From Ramlibacter sp. (GTDB lineage: Bacteria; Pseudomonadota; Gammaproteobacteria; Burkholderiales; Burkholderiaceae_C), in assembly GCA_016713005.1 (NCBI GenBank), contig JADJPY010000014.1:1-20550 (forward strand): a stretch of DNA of 20,550 bases, in the 5' to 3' direction. The notes beneath the pieces are model-generated. The model had not been told where the DNA came from and searched no databases. It saw nothing but the letters and a program-made list of their open reading frames with translations. The position numbers were made by a program, and so were the translations under genes. Below are positions 1 to 8,468 of this stretch, in pieces; the stretch's first letter is position 1; every line of letters starts with the position of its first letter.

Positions 1-209
1 AAGCCTGGATGACCATCGAGATGATGCGCGACGGTTGGTTTTCGCCCAATCTCAATCTGGACACGATCGACCCGCGCTGCGCACCGCTGGCCTACATCAC
101 TGGGGAAGGCCTTTCGCTGGACACCGACACCGTCATGTCCAAGCAACAACTTTGTTTTCGGAGGCATCAACACTGCTGTTGTTCCGCCGGTGGCAGGATT
201 TGCAATTGA
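1..209 (+). CDS. Beta-ketoacyl-ACP synthase, C-terminal end (partial, frameshifted)
   Basis: This is the last part of a condensing enzyme that begins outside the window. The first 45 codons from position 9 read as a ketosynthase C-terminal region (TIDPRCAPLAYI, then GEGLSLDTDTVMS). A reading-frame slip near 140 follows, after which another frame reads NNFVFGGINTA, the conserved asparagine/FGG loop at the end of FabF-type synthases. A second slip leads to LLFRRWQ, the usual terminus. The family condenses acyl-ACP with malonyl-ACP in the cytoplasm. The exact stop is uncertain because of the slips; 209 is the first stop in the original frame. The gene is followed at once by a phosphopantetheinyl transferase, which suggests an accessory lipid, aryl-polyene-like or polyketide locus rather than housekeeping fab genes. 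That pathway assignment is inference. Confidence 0.7.
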   Translation, partial: AWMTIEMMRDGWFSPNLNLDTIDPRCAPLAYITGEGLSLDTDTVMSKQQLCFRRHQHCCCSAGGRICN

Positions 210-906
210 AGCGTGCCCCCGCCCGACTGAAGTCCAGGTCGGGTTCGCGCAGGTTGCGGATCTGCTGGCGCATGCCCCGCCCAACCGGATGCCTCGCTGG
301 GCGAACACGAGCTCGCGAGACTCTCTCATTGAGCGGGCGCGCGGCGGCGCGGCCACCTGGCCGGGGCGCTGGCTGGCCCGCACCGCTGCTGGACCGCGTG
401 GCGGGTTGCCCGGCTGGCGGCTGGCAGCTCTCGGCGCGCTTCAAACGCCCCCAGCCCGGTGCTGAACCTGCCATCGGCGGGGCCACTCCACTTCAGCATC
501 AGCCACAGCGGACCGCACGTGGCCTGCGCGGTCGCGGGCCAGCCAGTCGGACTGGACATTGAGCCACGCCGTTTGGTGTCGCAATTGGAAGACAAGCTCG
601 ATCTGGTGTGCACGTCCGCCCAGAACGAAGCGGTCCGCTCGAACCGGCCCCGGGCCGGCCAGTGACCTGTTTCTGCAGTACTGGACACTGAAGGAGTCCC
701 TGGATCAAGCGCCATCCCGGTCCTGGGAGCCACCGCCGATGCACCGGATAGCTGCAGGGCTATGCGCCATCCCGCAGGACGCCAACGCCCGCTCCTGGTT
801 GCATCAAGACGTGGTTCGCGCTCAGCATGGAAGGTGTTGCGCACACGTTCCGTCCCGATGGGGACAGCGCCCTGAGCGCCTCTGGACGGTGTCCTCGCCG
901 GACTGA
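190..906 (+). CDS. 4'-phosphopantetheinyl transferase, Sfp/HetI type (frameshifted)
   Basis: Enzymes of this family transfer the phosphopantetheine arm of coenzyme A to a serine of carrier proteins. The diagnostic segment is at about 480-560, reading HFSISHSG then VACAVAGQPVGLDIEP, which holds the metal-binding D-I-E motif. The second signature, LFLQYWTLKESL, follows at about 664-700 in another frame and supplies the W-x-x-KES acid. The N-terminal part (EVQVGFAQVADLL, then an arginine-rich WLARTLLDRVAG-like stretch) is spread over two frames. At least four indels are needed to read the gene through. The start is probably the GTG at 190, overlapping the ketosynthase end; the stop at 906 gives the usual length of about 235 residues. 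Its likely partner is the carrier protein used by the adjacent synthase. Confidence 0.75.
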
Positions 907-907
907 T

Positions 908-1631
908 TCAGGCAGGCCGCGTTGCGATCAGGTTGGATCAGCGTTTCTTCGCGGTCCTCGGGCGGGCGTATGCCGAACCAGCGTTCAAGCACGCCCAGGT
1001 CGCCCCTGCTCCACCAAAGGTAAGGATAGGAGATGGACCGGGGTTCCACCACGAATCCGGCGTCGCGCAGCATCTTGCAGGTATTCCGGCGCCGTGCGCT
1101 GAAGGTGCATGGGGTGGCGAAACAGCAGCCGGATGATCCACGAATGGATGTAGCGTCGCGTGGATTCAGCGGAAAGCAGGACACCCCCGGGCTTGAGCAC
1201 CCGGCGGAACTCCTCCAGGGCCTGGGTCTGGTCAACCAGGTGATGAAACGTCTGGTGGCAAAAAGAAGGTCGACGCTGGCATCCGCCATGGGGGAGCCGG
1301 GAGCTGGAACACTCGATCAGTTGCGCATTGCTGGTGATGTGCTGGCATTCACGCCGTGCCTGCGCGAGCATGTCCCTGTCAAAGTCCACGCCGATGACCA
1401 GCTCCGGCTTGAAGCGCGCGTGCAGCTTGGGCAGCGATCGTCCGCAACCGCAGCCCACATCCATGACAACCCGGTATCCGTCACGCTTGCCAGGCAAAAG
1501 CCGCTCCAGATCATCCAGGGCGCGGTCCAGAACGTGGATTTCCAGGTCCTGGTCCTCAGGAACCACTTGCCAAAAGCCGTCTCGGGGACGTAGGGCGTGG
1601 TGCGCTGCATGGTCCGGTCCGGCGTGTGCAT
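908..1631 (-). CDS. Class I SAM-dependent methyltransferase (frameshifted)
   Basis: Motif I of the Rossmann-fold methyltransferases is clear at about 1420-1465 on the minus strand (VMDVGCGCGRSLPKL), followed by the acidic strand-2 end (VIGVDFDRDML). Further on are ALEEFRRVLKPGGVLL (motif III region) and a C-terminal WWSRGDLGVLERWFGI. The start is the ATG at 1631, which overlaps the stop of the upstream secreted-protein gene as TGATG. At least five indels interrupt the frame, near 1557, 1297, 1258, 1100 and 940. Removing one C near 940 gives the ending LINLIATRPA and a stop at 908, so the gene converges on the phosphopantetheinyl transferase without overlap. Small methyltransferases of this kind occur in aryl-polyene and related lipid clusters. 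The substrate cannot be told. Confidence 0.72.
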
Positions 1632-2057
1632 CAGGACCGGGCGAGTTCCCTTCGTGATGGCGTCCTTGAGCTCGATCACCCAGCGGTTGTAGAACGGGTG
1701 GATCGCCGGCTTGCCGTCCTTGCCTGCGGCTTCGTACTTCATGTTGGTGCTGTCCCGGTACTTCAGGGGAGAAGTTTTCCGCGTTGTAGGTGATCTCGGT
1801 CACCACCGTATGCTTGCCGCGCACATGCAAAGGTGGCAACCAGCTTGCCGGAGGATTGTTCGGTGACCTCCCAGGGCCTTGTTCTTCGCAGCGGCAATGA
1901 TGGCCTCCTTGACGCTGGCCGGGCTGGCCGTCTTTCCGGGGGCTACCGCGACGGGCACCTTGTCGTGGTCAATGATGGGCACAGGCATGCGCTGGGCGGC
2001 GGCACCCAGGCCAAGCAGGGCGATGGACAGACCGATGGCAAATTTCAGGAAGGACAT
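1631..2057 (-). CDS. Small secreted protein of unknown function (frameshifted)
   Basis: The start at 2057 reads MSFLKFAIGLSIALLGLGAAAQ, a clear signal peptide for export to the periplasm. A lysine/alanine-rich helix (SVKEAIIAAAKNKALG) follows, then, across a slip near 1860, a segment reading GKHTVVTEITYNAENFS. A further frame carries NMKYEA, then IHPFYNRWVIELKDAI, a motif I associate with small uncharacterised periplasmic proteins of betaproteobacteria. Dropping one G near 1648 converts the C-terminus to AITKELARS and a stop that overlaps the methyltransferase ATG, so the two genes are probably cotranscribed. Length is about 140 residues. No catalytic motif was seen. Its function, and whether it acts with the methyltransferase, are unknown. 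Confidence 0.6.
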
Positions 2058-2129
2058 TTCACGGGCCTTTAAGGGTGATTTGGGGCCCAAAAATTATAGT
2101 GCCGCCCCGACAGCTGTAGCATCGCCCGC

Positions 2130-3848
2130 ATGCAAGCACACCCCTCCCGCGTCACGTTCAGCCGTTTGACCCGCACCCTGGCATCGGGCCTTGCCAGCGC
2201 CGCAGCGTTCGGGTGGATGCTTCTGGCGCCGGCCGCGCAGGCGCAGGACGCTCTGGCGGCCCGCGTGGACAAGGTGTTTGCCGCCTGGGACAAGCCCGAT
2301 TCGCCCGGCGCCAGCGTGGCGGTGGTGCGCGATGGCAGGGTCATCTACAGCCGCGGCTACGGGCAGGCCCAGCTGGAATACGCCGTGCCCAACACGCCCG
2401 CCACCACCTTTCATGCGGCGTCGGTGTCCAAGCAGTTCACCGCGTTTGCCATCCAGCTGCTGGTGCAGGAGGGGCAAGCTCTCGCTGGACGACGAGGTGC
2501 GCAAGCACGTGCCCGAACTGCAGCTGCAGGGTCCGCCGTCACCATCCGCCAGCTGGTGCACCACACCAGCGGTGTGCGCGACCAGTGGTCGCTGGTGCTG
2601 CTGGCGGGCCTGCGCATGGACGACGTGATCACCGAGCCCGACATCCTGGGCCTGCTGTGGGCGCAGCGCCAGACCAACTTTGTGCCCGGCGACGAAGAGC
2701 TCTACAGCAACAGCGGCTACACCCTGCTGGGCCTGATCGTGCGCCGCGTCTCGGGCCAGTCGCTGGCCGCGTTTGCCAAGGCGCGCATCTTTGACCCGCT
2801 GGGCATGTCCAGCACCCGCTTCCAGGAGAACTACGGCGACCTCGTCAAGGGCCGCGCGTACTCGTACTACCGCTTTCGCGACGCCTGGCGCTACTCGGCG
2901 CTGTCGTACTCAACACCGGCGCCACCAGCCTCTTCACCACGGTGGAAGACCTCGCCCGCTGGGACGACAACCTCACCACCGGCCGCGTGGGTGGCGCCGC
3001 CGTGCAGGCGGCCATGCTGGTGCGCGGCAAGCTCAACAACGGCCGCGAGATCGGCTACGCCAGCGGCCTGGTGCTGGGCAGCCACCGCGGCCTGCCCGTG
3101 CAGGAGCACTCGGGCTCGGACGCGGGATTCCGCTCGCACCTGCTGCGCCTGCCCGCGCAAAAAGCTCAGCGTGCTGCTGCTGGGCAATGCGGCGGACCTC
3201 GCCACCGGGCAACTCGCCCGCCAGGTGGCCGACATCTACCTGGAAGGCACCCCGGCCTGGAGCCCGTGCGCGCGCGCTGCCGCCCGAGGTGGAGCTGCAG
3301 GCCCGCGACCTGGCGCCCTACCTGGGCGATTTCGAGATGCGCCCCGGCTTTGTGCTCACCTTCACCGCCGAGCGCAACCAGCTGATGGTGCAGGCCACCG
3401 GCCAGCCCCGCTTTGCGATGCTGGCCGCTGCGGAAGACCGCTTTGTGGTGCGCAACTTCGAAGCCAGCGTCACCTTCCCCCGCCCGGTGGGCAACCAGCC
3501 TGTCGAGACGGCCATGTGGCAGCAGGGCGGGCGCGACCTGCCCCTCAGGCGCGTGGTGCGGCAGGAGCCCACCGCCGAATCGCTGCAGGCCTGCGCGGGC
3601 GACTACTACAGCCCCGAGCTGCGCACGCTGTACGGCCTGGGCGTGCGCAATGGCAAGCTCTTTGTGCGCTACCCGCGTGGCGAGCTGGAACTGCGGCCCT
3701 GGCGGGCGACCAGTTCAGCGCGCCTTTCCCGCTGGGCGTGCTGGCGATGCGCCGCAACGCGGCCGGCGCCTGCGAGGGCTTCGCTGTCACCACCGGGCGG
3801 GTGCGCAACCTGCTGTTCCAGCGCGTGCGGCTTGTCACCGGGCCCTGA
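2130..3848 (+). CDS. Secreted serine hydrolase, class C beta-lactamase / DD-peptidase fold (frameshifted)
   Basis: The N-terminus is a signal peptide ending in an AQA cleavage site near residue 38. The catalytic SxxK is S98-V-S-K101 (AASVSKQF), the second motif is the tyrosine of ELYSNSGY at nt 2700-2712, and the third is replaced by HSG (EHSGSDAGF near 3106-3130), as in many non-lactamase members. Supporting segments are TIRQLVHHTSGV and FDPLGMSSTRF. The last third (about 3300-3848) is an extra beta-rich domain of the kind that follows the hydrolase domain in esterase- or peptidase-like members. The original frame stays open throughout, but homology-like sequence switches frame near 2475, 2535, 2908, 3163, 3272 and 3705. 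It starts 72 bp from a divergent gene. The substrate is unknown; resistance to beta-lactams is not implied. Confidence 0.8.
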   Translation: MQAHPSRVTFSRLTRTLASGLASAAAFGWMLLAPAAQAQDALAARVDKVFAAWDKPDSPGASVAVVRDGRVIYSRGYGQAQLEYAVPNTPATTFHAASVSKQFTAFAIQLLVQEGQALAGRRGAQARARTAAAGSAVTIRQLVHHTSGVRDQWSLVLLAGLRMDDVITEPDILGLLWAQRQTNFVPGDEELYSNSGYTLLGLIVRRVSGQSLAAFAKARIFDPLGMSSTRFQENYGDLVKGRAYSYYRFRDAWRYSALSYSTPAPPASSPRWKTSPAGTTTSPPAAWVAPPCRRPCWCAASSTTAARSATPAAWCWAATAACPCRSTRARTRDSARTCCACPRKKLSVLLLGNAADLATGQLARQVADIYLEGTPAWSPCARAAARGGAAGPRPGALPGRFRDAPRLCAHLHRRAQPADGAGHRPAPLCDAGRCGRPLCGAQLRSQRHLPPPGGQPACRDGHVAAGRARPAPQARGAAGAHRRIAAGLRGRLLQPRAAHAVRPGRAQWQALCALPAWRAGTAALAGDQFSAPFPLGVLAMRRNAAGACEGFAVTTGRVRNLLFQRVRLVTGP

Positions 3849-3866
3849 GCGACGCCCCCGCCGGCG

Positions 3867-4547
3867 ATGTGCACCCTACACACCCCCACCGAGCGCGAGC
3901 GGCTGATGGCCATCGAGCTGGGCATCATCGACCTGCCCGTCACGCAGTGGCCGCCTGAAGTCTTCCCCTGCTACCAGGCGCCCATCGTGGTGGCCGGCGC
4001 CACGCCCGGCGAGCCGCCGCAGTGCCTGGTGGCGCGATTCGGGCTTGTGCCGCGCTGGTGTGCCGACGCGCGCCAGGCCACCGACATGGGACGGCGCACC
4101 TACAACGCGCGCAGCGAGACCGCGGCCGTCAAGCCCAGCTACCGCGGCCCCTGGCGCGAGCGCCGCTACGCGCTGGCGCCCATGGCGCATTTCTACGAGC
4201 CGTGCTGGGAGAGCGGGCGCGCCGTGCCCTGGCGCGTTGGCCGCGCCGATGGCGCACCCTTTGCCGTGGCCGGCCTGTGGGAGCGCTGGACCGACCGCGC
4301 CAGCGGCAGATCACCACCAGCTTCACCCTGCTGACCGTCAACGCCGACGGCCACCCGCTGCTGGGCCGCATGCACCGCCCCGGCGAAGAAGCGCATGGTC
4401 GTCATCGTGCCGCCGCACGAATACACCGACTGGCTGCACGCGACGCCGGAACAGGCCGCGCACAAGATGCGCACCACCCCCGCAGACGCCCTGCAGGGCA
4501 CGCCCGAGCCGCCCGGCACGCCAGCGCCGGCCCCCAGCCTGTTTTAG
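3867..4547 (+). CDS. SRAP/YedK (HMCES-like) abasic-site processing protein (frameshifted)
   Basis: SRAP proteins trap abasic sites in single-stranded DNA by a thiazolidine bond to the N-terminal cysteine exposed after Met removal. Here Cys2 is present (MCTLHTP), as are the conserved asparagine (YNARSET), the glutamate of the FYE motif (HFYEPCWESG) and the active-site histidine region (HPLLGRMHRPG). The family signature continues as EEKRMVVIVPP. Two slips, near 4305 and 4383, split it over three frames, and the last frame ends PAPSLF at the stop at 4547. The length of about 226 residues is normal. It begins 18 bp after the serine hydrolase on the same strand; no functional link is apparent. 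Confidence 0.85.
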
Positions 4548-4552
4548 GCATC

Positions 4553-4608
4553 AAATCGGGCCTTGGCCCCCGTGGTTGCTTGTTGACCCGCTATCAAAAA
4601 GATAGCGT
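4553..4608 (+). repeat. Dispersed intergenic repeat, copy 1 (divergent), with hairpin
   Basis: This copy starts AAATCGGGCC five bases after the SRAP stop and ends in a perfect hairpin, GCTATC-AAAAA-GATAGC (4590-4606). It shares its two ends with the copies at 7187, 10363 and 13196, but the middle differs. Its position right after a stop codon fits a terminator or 3'-processing role. That role is inference. Confidence 0.7.
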
Positions 4609-4693
4609 ATGAAGTGTGGGCAAACCCACAGACGGCGCGCTGGCGCCTCGCTAATCTGGTGGCTGACCCAACCCCTCAACCGCAGGACAACCC

Positions 4694-4990
4694 ATGCACA
4701 CCAAAGACAAGACCAAAGACGCCTACATCGACATGATCAAGGCGCAGATCGACGAACTCAACGCCTCCATGCACAAGCTGGAGGCCAAGGCCAGCGAAGC
4801 CCGCGAAGACGCCCGCGTCAAGTACCGGGAAGAAATGGACAAGCTCGTGCACCAGTCCAAGCTGGCCGGGGCCAAGCTGGCCGAGCTGCGCGCCGCCACG
4901 GGCGACGCCTGGCAAGCCATGGTGGCCGAGATGGACAAGCTGCGCGACGCCTTCACCCACTCGTTCAACTACTTCAAGTCGCAGGTCTGA
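4694..4990 (+). CDS. Small coiled-coil protein, possible stress-related family
   Basis: This is an intact 98-residue charged protein with no signal peptide or membrane segment. Almost its whole length is predicted by eye to be one long helix with alternating K/E/A residues (IDELNASMHKLEAKASEARE), typical of a soluble coiled coil. The C-terminus (DAFTHSFNYFKSQV) resembles the end of small proteins sometimes annotated as sll1863-type stress-response proteins, but I cannot confirm that relation. The gene stands 85 bp downstream of the repeat copy and directly upstream of a secreted-protein gene on the same strand, so the two may share a transcript. Confidence 0.75.
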   Translation: MHTKDKTKDAYIDMIKAQIDELNASMHKLEAKASEAREDARVKYREEMDKLVHQSKLAGAKLAELRAATGDAWQAMVAEMDKLRDAFTHSFNYFKSQV

Positions 4991-5027
4991 AGTGGGCCGC
5001 TCGCGGCCGCGTGGCCCGGGCCGGGCC

Positions 5028-5897
5028 ATGGCCCGTGCACTGGCCGGCGCGATGGTCTGCTTTGCGCTGCTGGCCGCACCCGGCGCGCAGGCCGCTGCGG
5101 GCGGCGAGGTGCGCTCGGCGCAGATGCTGCGCGCGCGGTACGTCGCGCTGGAGCCCCTGTTGCCCGGCGGCCCGGCACGACAGCCCTGGGTGGTCCAGTC
5201 CATCCAGTCCGGAGCCGGGCTTCGGGGCGACATCCACGCCGTGCTGGACTACCCGTTTGCCGAGGTGAGCACCAGCCTCAACAGCCCGCAAAACTGGTGC
5301 GACATCGTCATCCTGCACATCAACACCAAGCGCTGCGCCGTCGTGCCCGGCGCCCGCGGCGCCGTGCTGCAGGTGCACATGGGCCAGAAGACCCGTGAAG
5401 ACCTGTCGCGGGCCAACCGGCTGGATTTCGTCTGGAAAGTGACGTCAGCGGACGCCGATCTCCTGACCGTCACACTGGAGGCCGACAGCGGCCCCATGGG
5501 CACGCGCGACTACCGCATCCTGCTGCAGGCCACGCCGCTGCCCGGCGGCGGCACCTTCATCCACCTGAGCTATACCTACGGCGTGGGCCTGGCCGGCAAG
5601 CTGGCGATGCAGACCTACCTGGCCACCGTGGCGCGCAACAAGGTGGGCTTCACCCGCCTGGGCGACAACCCGCCACGCTTTATTGGTGGCGTGCGCGGCC
5701 TGGTGGAGCGCAACACCATGCGCTACTACCTGGCTATCGTCGCCTTCATGGAGGCCTCACGCCTGGCGCCCGAGCGCCGGCTGGAGGCGCGCCTGCGCAG
5801 CTGGTTTGCCGCCGTGGAGCGCTACCCCGTGCAGCTGCACGAGATGGACCAGCAGGAATACCTGGAGATGAAGCGCGTGGAAGCGGCCGCGCGCTGA
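5028..5897 (+). CDS. Secreted protein of unknown function
   Basis: I chose the ATG at 5028 because it places a clean signal peptide (MARALAGAMVCFALLAAPG) at the terminus. A GTG at 4992, one base after the preceding stop codon, would add an arginine-rich lead of 12 residues. The mature part is about 265 residues with two cysteines in the segment WCDIVILHINTKRC. A beta-rich middle (RILLQATPLPGGGTFIHLSY) and a helical end (MRYYLAIVAFMEASRL) follow. The alternation of strands ending in a long helix is reminiscent of the SRPBCC/START fold, but this is a guess. It is unbroken, convergent with the DUF6929-like gene, and follows the coiled-coil gene closely. Confidence 0.78.
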   Translation: MARALAGAMVCFALLAAPGAQAAAGGEVRSAQMLRARYVALEPLLPGGPARQPWVVQSIQSGAGLRGDIHAVLDYPFAEVSTSLNSPQNWCDIVILHINTKRCAVVPGARGAVLQVHMGQKTREDLSRANRLDFVWKVTSADADLLTVTLEADSGPMGTRDYRILLQATPLPGGGTFIHLSYTYGVGLAGKLAMQTYLATVARNKVGFTRLGDNPPRFIGGVRGLVERNTMRYYLAIVAFMEASRLAPERRLEARLRSWFAAVERYPVQLHEMDQQEYLEMKRVEAAAR

Positions 5898-5902
5898 CGC
5901 CT

Positions 5903-5917
5903 GTGGGCCGGGCCCAC
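5903..5917. terminator. Possible bidirectional terminator hairpin
   Basis: Between two convergent stop codons (5897 and 5924) lies GTGGGCCGGGCCCAC, a near-perfect inverted repeat with a 6-bp stem and a 3-base loop. No U-tract follows on either strand, so intrinsic termination is only a possibility. Confidence 0.4.
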
Positions 5918-5923
5918 CGCAAC

Positions 5924-6880
5924 CTAGGCCAGCCAGCTGGCGTCTGCCGCCATGCTCAATAGCTGCGACGCCGTCCCCGGGTCGTCGGCATCCGTCACCA
6001 TCAGCAATCGGCCGCCTTGCAGGGCCACGCCTTCCACCTTGGGCGCTCCCGCCAGCGCGGCCATGTCGCGCAACGTGCCCTGCGCATCCACCCAGCCGAT
6101 CGCGCTGCCTGCGCACACGCCGTCGGCGTAACTGTCGGACGTGTCTTCGGCCACGGCGCTGAAAAGCCAGCCGCCACCGGGCAGGGCGCAGCCGTCGGTG
6201 AAGCCCAGCGCCACGCCGCCCACCTGGCCCAGCGCGCAGTCAGCGATGCGCGAAGGGGCGGGCGGCGGGCGATCCGTTTCGGTGTCGGGGCGGTCCAGCC
6301 AGTCCACGATGTCGCCCAGCGCGTACTGGATGCAGGCGTTGCGTGCATCACCCTGGTGGCCGCGTTGCAGCACACACAGGCTTGCGCCGCCCACAAACGC
6401 GCCCTCGATGTTCAGGTCGGCAAAGCCGCCGGCCTTGCGCAGCGGCGCGTACAGCGCGGACAGGTCCACAGCCCGCGCCGCACCCGCCAGCCCGCCCGCC
6501 GCGTCCAGCGCCCAGACAAATGCCTGCTGGCGGTTGGGCCGCGAGCCCGAGCCCATCGCCAGCAACGCGCCGCGCGGGTGGCGCGCGCTGGCGGGCAGCA
6601 CGGCCAGCGCCTCCAGATCGGGCTTGCGCTTCTTGCGCGCCGCTGCCTCGTGCGGCAGTTCGCCCGGCTGCAGTCGATGCAGCTGAAGCGGCAGCGCCTC
6701 GTGCGGCACGGCATCGGCGGCCGCCAGCGGCAGCGCGCCCAAGTGGTGCTCGTCATCGGCCACCAGATAAAGCCAGCTCCCCGCCACCACCAGCCCGCTG
6801 GCCGCGCTGAGGTGCACCTGCCCGCGCGGGTGCGCGCCAGGGGGCAGGGTGAGGGACTGCAACAGGGTGGGGGTGCGCAT
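5924..6880 (-). CDS. DUF6929-like protein (probable beta-propeller)
   Basis: The start at 6880 (MRTPTLLQSLTLPPG) is chosen because residues upstream of it in the open frame are antisense to the divergent DUF3297 gene. The protein is about 318 residues, cytoplasmic by appearance, and built of repeated short strands rich in G, D and A, as in a propeller. Recognisable segments are ALLAMGSGSRPNRQQAF, DLSALYAPLRKAGGFADLNIEG (given in part), and GVALGFTDGCALPGGGWLF near the C-terminus. These match my memory of the DUF6929 family, whose function is unknown and which resembles esterase-like phytase propellers. The frame is intact. Its start codon is only 15 bp from the divergent DUF3297 start. Confidence 0.65.
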   Translation of the reverse strand: MRTPTLLQSLTLPPGAHPRGQVHLSAASGLVVAGSWLYLVADDEHHLGALPLAAADAVPHEALPLQLHRLQPGELPHEAAARKKRKPDLEALAVLPASARHPRGALLAMGSGSRPNRQQAFVWALDAAGGLAGAARAVDLSALYAPLRKAGGFADLNIEGAFVGGASLCVLQRGHQGDARNACIQYALGDIVDWLDRPDTETDRPPPAPSRIADCALGQVGGVALGFTDGCALPGGGWLFSAVAEDTSDSYADGVCAGSAIGWVDAQGTLRDMAALAGAPKVEGVALQGGRLLMVTDADDPGTASQLLSMAADASWLA

Positions 6881-6895
6881 CCATAAAATGTACCC

Positions 6896-7181
6896 ATGAC
6901 CGACCCCACCCCAGAAACCACCCCGCCGCCTCATCCCCACGGACCGCCCCGCGCTGCCCGACCGCCTTTCGGTGGACCCGCGCAGCCCGCACCACGACGC
7001 CGCGGCCTGCGAGCAGGCCATCGGCGTGCGCTTCAACGGCAAGGAGCGCTTTGACGTGGAGGAGTACTGCCTCTCCGAGCGCTGGATCAAGGTGCCCGCG
7101 GGCAAGACGCTGGACCGCAAGGGCCGCCCGCTGCTGATCACCCTGAAGGGCGCCGTGGAAGTGTTCTACAAGGAAGTTTGA
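6896..7181 (+). CDS. DUF3297 family protein (one frameshift near the N-terminus)
   Basis: The C-terminal 69 residues read through from a GTG at 6972: RFNGKERFDVEEYCLSERW then IKVPAGKTLDRKGRPLLITLKG, which is the conserved core of the short DUF3297 proteins. In the same frame, upstream codons read ALPDRLSVDPRSPHHDA, the usual family N-terminus, so translation must begin earlier. The only ATG is at 6896 (MTDPTPETTPPP), in a different frame, and a one-base slip near 6930 joins the two. The expected size is about 94 residues. Function is unknown; the protein is small, soluble and lacks an export signal. It is divergent from the DUF6929-like gene and is followed by a copy of the dispersed repeat. 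Confidence 0.82.
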
Positions 7182-7186
7182 GGCCG

Positions 7187-7242
7187 AAATCGGCCTCCAG
7201 CCCCCGCCAGTGCTGGCTGACCCGCTACAAAAACAATAGCGT
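7187..7242 (+). repeat. Dispersed intergenic repeat, copy 2
   Basis: The sequence AAATCGGCCTCCAGCCCCC, then CCAGTGCTGGCTGACCCGCTAC, begins six bases after the DUF3297 stop. CCAGC...GCTGG can pair. The right end lies over the stop codon of the convergent peroxidase gene. The second half (GCTACAAAAACAATAGC) is an imperfect form of the hairpin seen in copy 1. Confidence 0.75.
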
Positions 7243-8253
7243 TACTGCTGTTTTGGCCCTTCGGTCAGGCGCCGCCCCAGGCCCACGGCGTAGGGCGCGG
7301 CGCGCGGCGATCATCGGGTCGGCCGAAGGCTCCACGCCCTTGGGCAGGACCATCGGGTTGTAGGTGATCGTCAGGCAGGCGCCGCCCGCGTCTTCGGCCA
7401 CCGAGGTGATCTTGAGCACGCCCAGGTTGACCTTCTTGCGGCCCTCGGGCAGCGGCACGGTGGCGCTGTCAATTCTGTCGCCGGGCTGGGCCAGCTCCAG
7501 GTTGAAGTTGAAAGCCACCTTGCCGTCCTTGACGCGCTGGCGCAGGTCGTCAAACAAGAAGCTCGGTCCCTTGGCCTTGGCCTCGTCGTCCGTCAGGCCC
7601 TGCACGCCGCCCACCGGCTCAAAAATCCACTTGCCAAACTGCTTGGTGCCGCCGGCGTTGACAAAGCCGAACGCGTGCACGCCCCAGTAGTTGACCGCGC
7701 CAAAGCTGGCCGGCACAGGCTGCGACGCAAAGTGGCGGCCCTGCAGCAGCACCTCGGGGTTGGCGTCGGCAAAGGCTTTTACCTTGGCCGGGTCGGGCAT
7801 CCTGGTGGCCGGGTCGGGCTGCAGTGAAGCCAGCCGGCCCAGGAACTGCTGCGGCGACGAAGAGCCGAACACCGGCGCCGAGATATTGCCCATCTGCCAA
7901 GACTCGCCACCGGGCAGGTTGAATTGCAGCGCCATGTTGCGCTGGCCCTTGGTGTTGTCGGGGGCCTTGGGGTTGGCGCCGCCCACCGAGAAGCGCGCCA
8001 CCACCTGCACCGGTTGGCCGCTGAACGCTGATGCACTGGACAGGCCGCGCGCGTCCGCCGTGCCCACAAACTCGCCCGTGGCGCAAATGCCCTTGGCGCC
8101 CGAGCGGCGGTAGCCCTCGAACTTGCCAAACGTGGCTTCAAACTGGTTGAGGAAGGCATTGGGGTCCACCGGCGCAGCCGGTGATTGCGCCAGCGCGCCA
8201 AGGGACAGGGCGGCGGTGGCCGCAGCCACAGCAGAAAGAACCATCGTGTGCAT
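7242..8253 (-). CDS. Periplasmic catalase-related peroxidase (SrpA-like), frameshift at the C-terminus
   Basis: This family is a minimal, heme-binding catalase fold exported to the periplasm. The ATG at 8253 follows GGAG by eight bases and begins a signal peptide ending GALA. Family segments are VVARFSVGGANPKAPDN, MALQFNLPGGESWQMG, a NYWGVHAFGFVNAGG core, and ITYNPMVLPKGVEPSADPM. A slip near 7298 hides the C-terminus; in the restored frame it reads YAVGLGRRLTEGPKQQ and stops at 7242, putting back the tyrosine of the RxxxY-type heme-ligand motif. The segment where relatives have the distal HAKG reads RRSGAKGICATG, so the distal histidine appears to be missing. Peroxidase activity should therefore not be assumed. 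Confidence 0.82.
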
Positions 8254-8457
8254 GAACAAAGCTCCTGGAATGGGCAGACAGCCATCAACGCACCGCCCGG
8301 CCGAGATGGGTTGCGGGCCGCGTTACCGGCGTAGTCGCGGCGGGGGATTCGTTTCTTACAGCCACTGCGCACGGGCTGCCGCCTCCCCGGAACGGGTGAG
8401 GGCGCACTGCGCCATTTCGGCTAGATTCGGAGATAGAACACGATCTGCGCCGCACAT

Positions 8458-8462
8458 GGAGG
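8458..8462 (+). promoter_or_regulatory. Shine-Dalgarno site deciding a GTG start
   Basis: GGAGG lies six bases before the GTG at 8469. It supports that codon over the ATG at 8455, which is out of frame with the coding sequence. The 205 bp between the divergent peroxidase and this site hold no further gene that I can see. Confidence 0.7.
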
Positions 8463-8468
8463 CTCTTT

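Noticed and set aside
2130..3848. Serine hydrolase as an antibiotic beta-lactamase
   Set aside because: The third motif is HSG rather than KTG, and the long C-terminal beta domain fits esterase- or peptidase-like members; no evidence for beta-lactam hydrolysis.
6017..6886. A 289-residue plus-strand frame
   Set aside because: It is antisense to the DUF6929-like gene, histidine/glutamine/arginine-rich and without recognisable domains.
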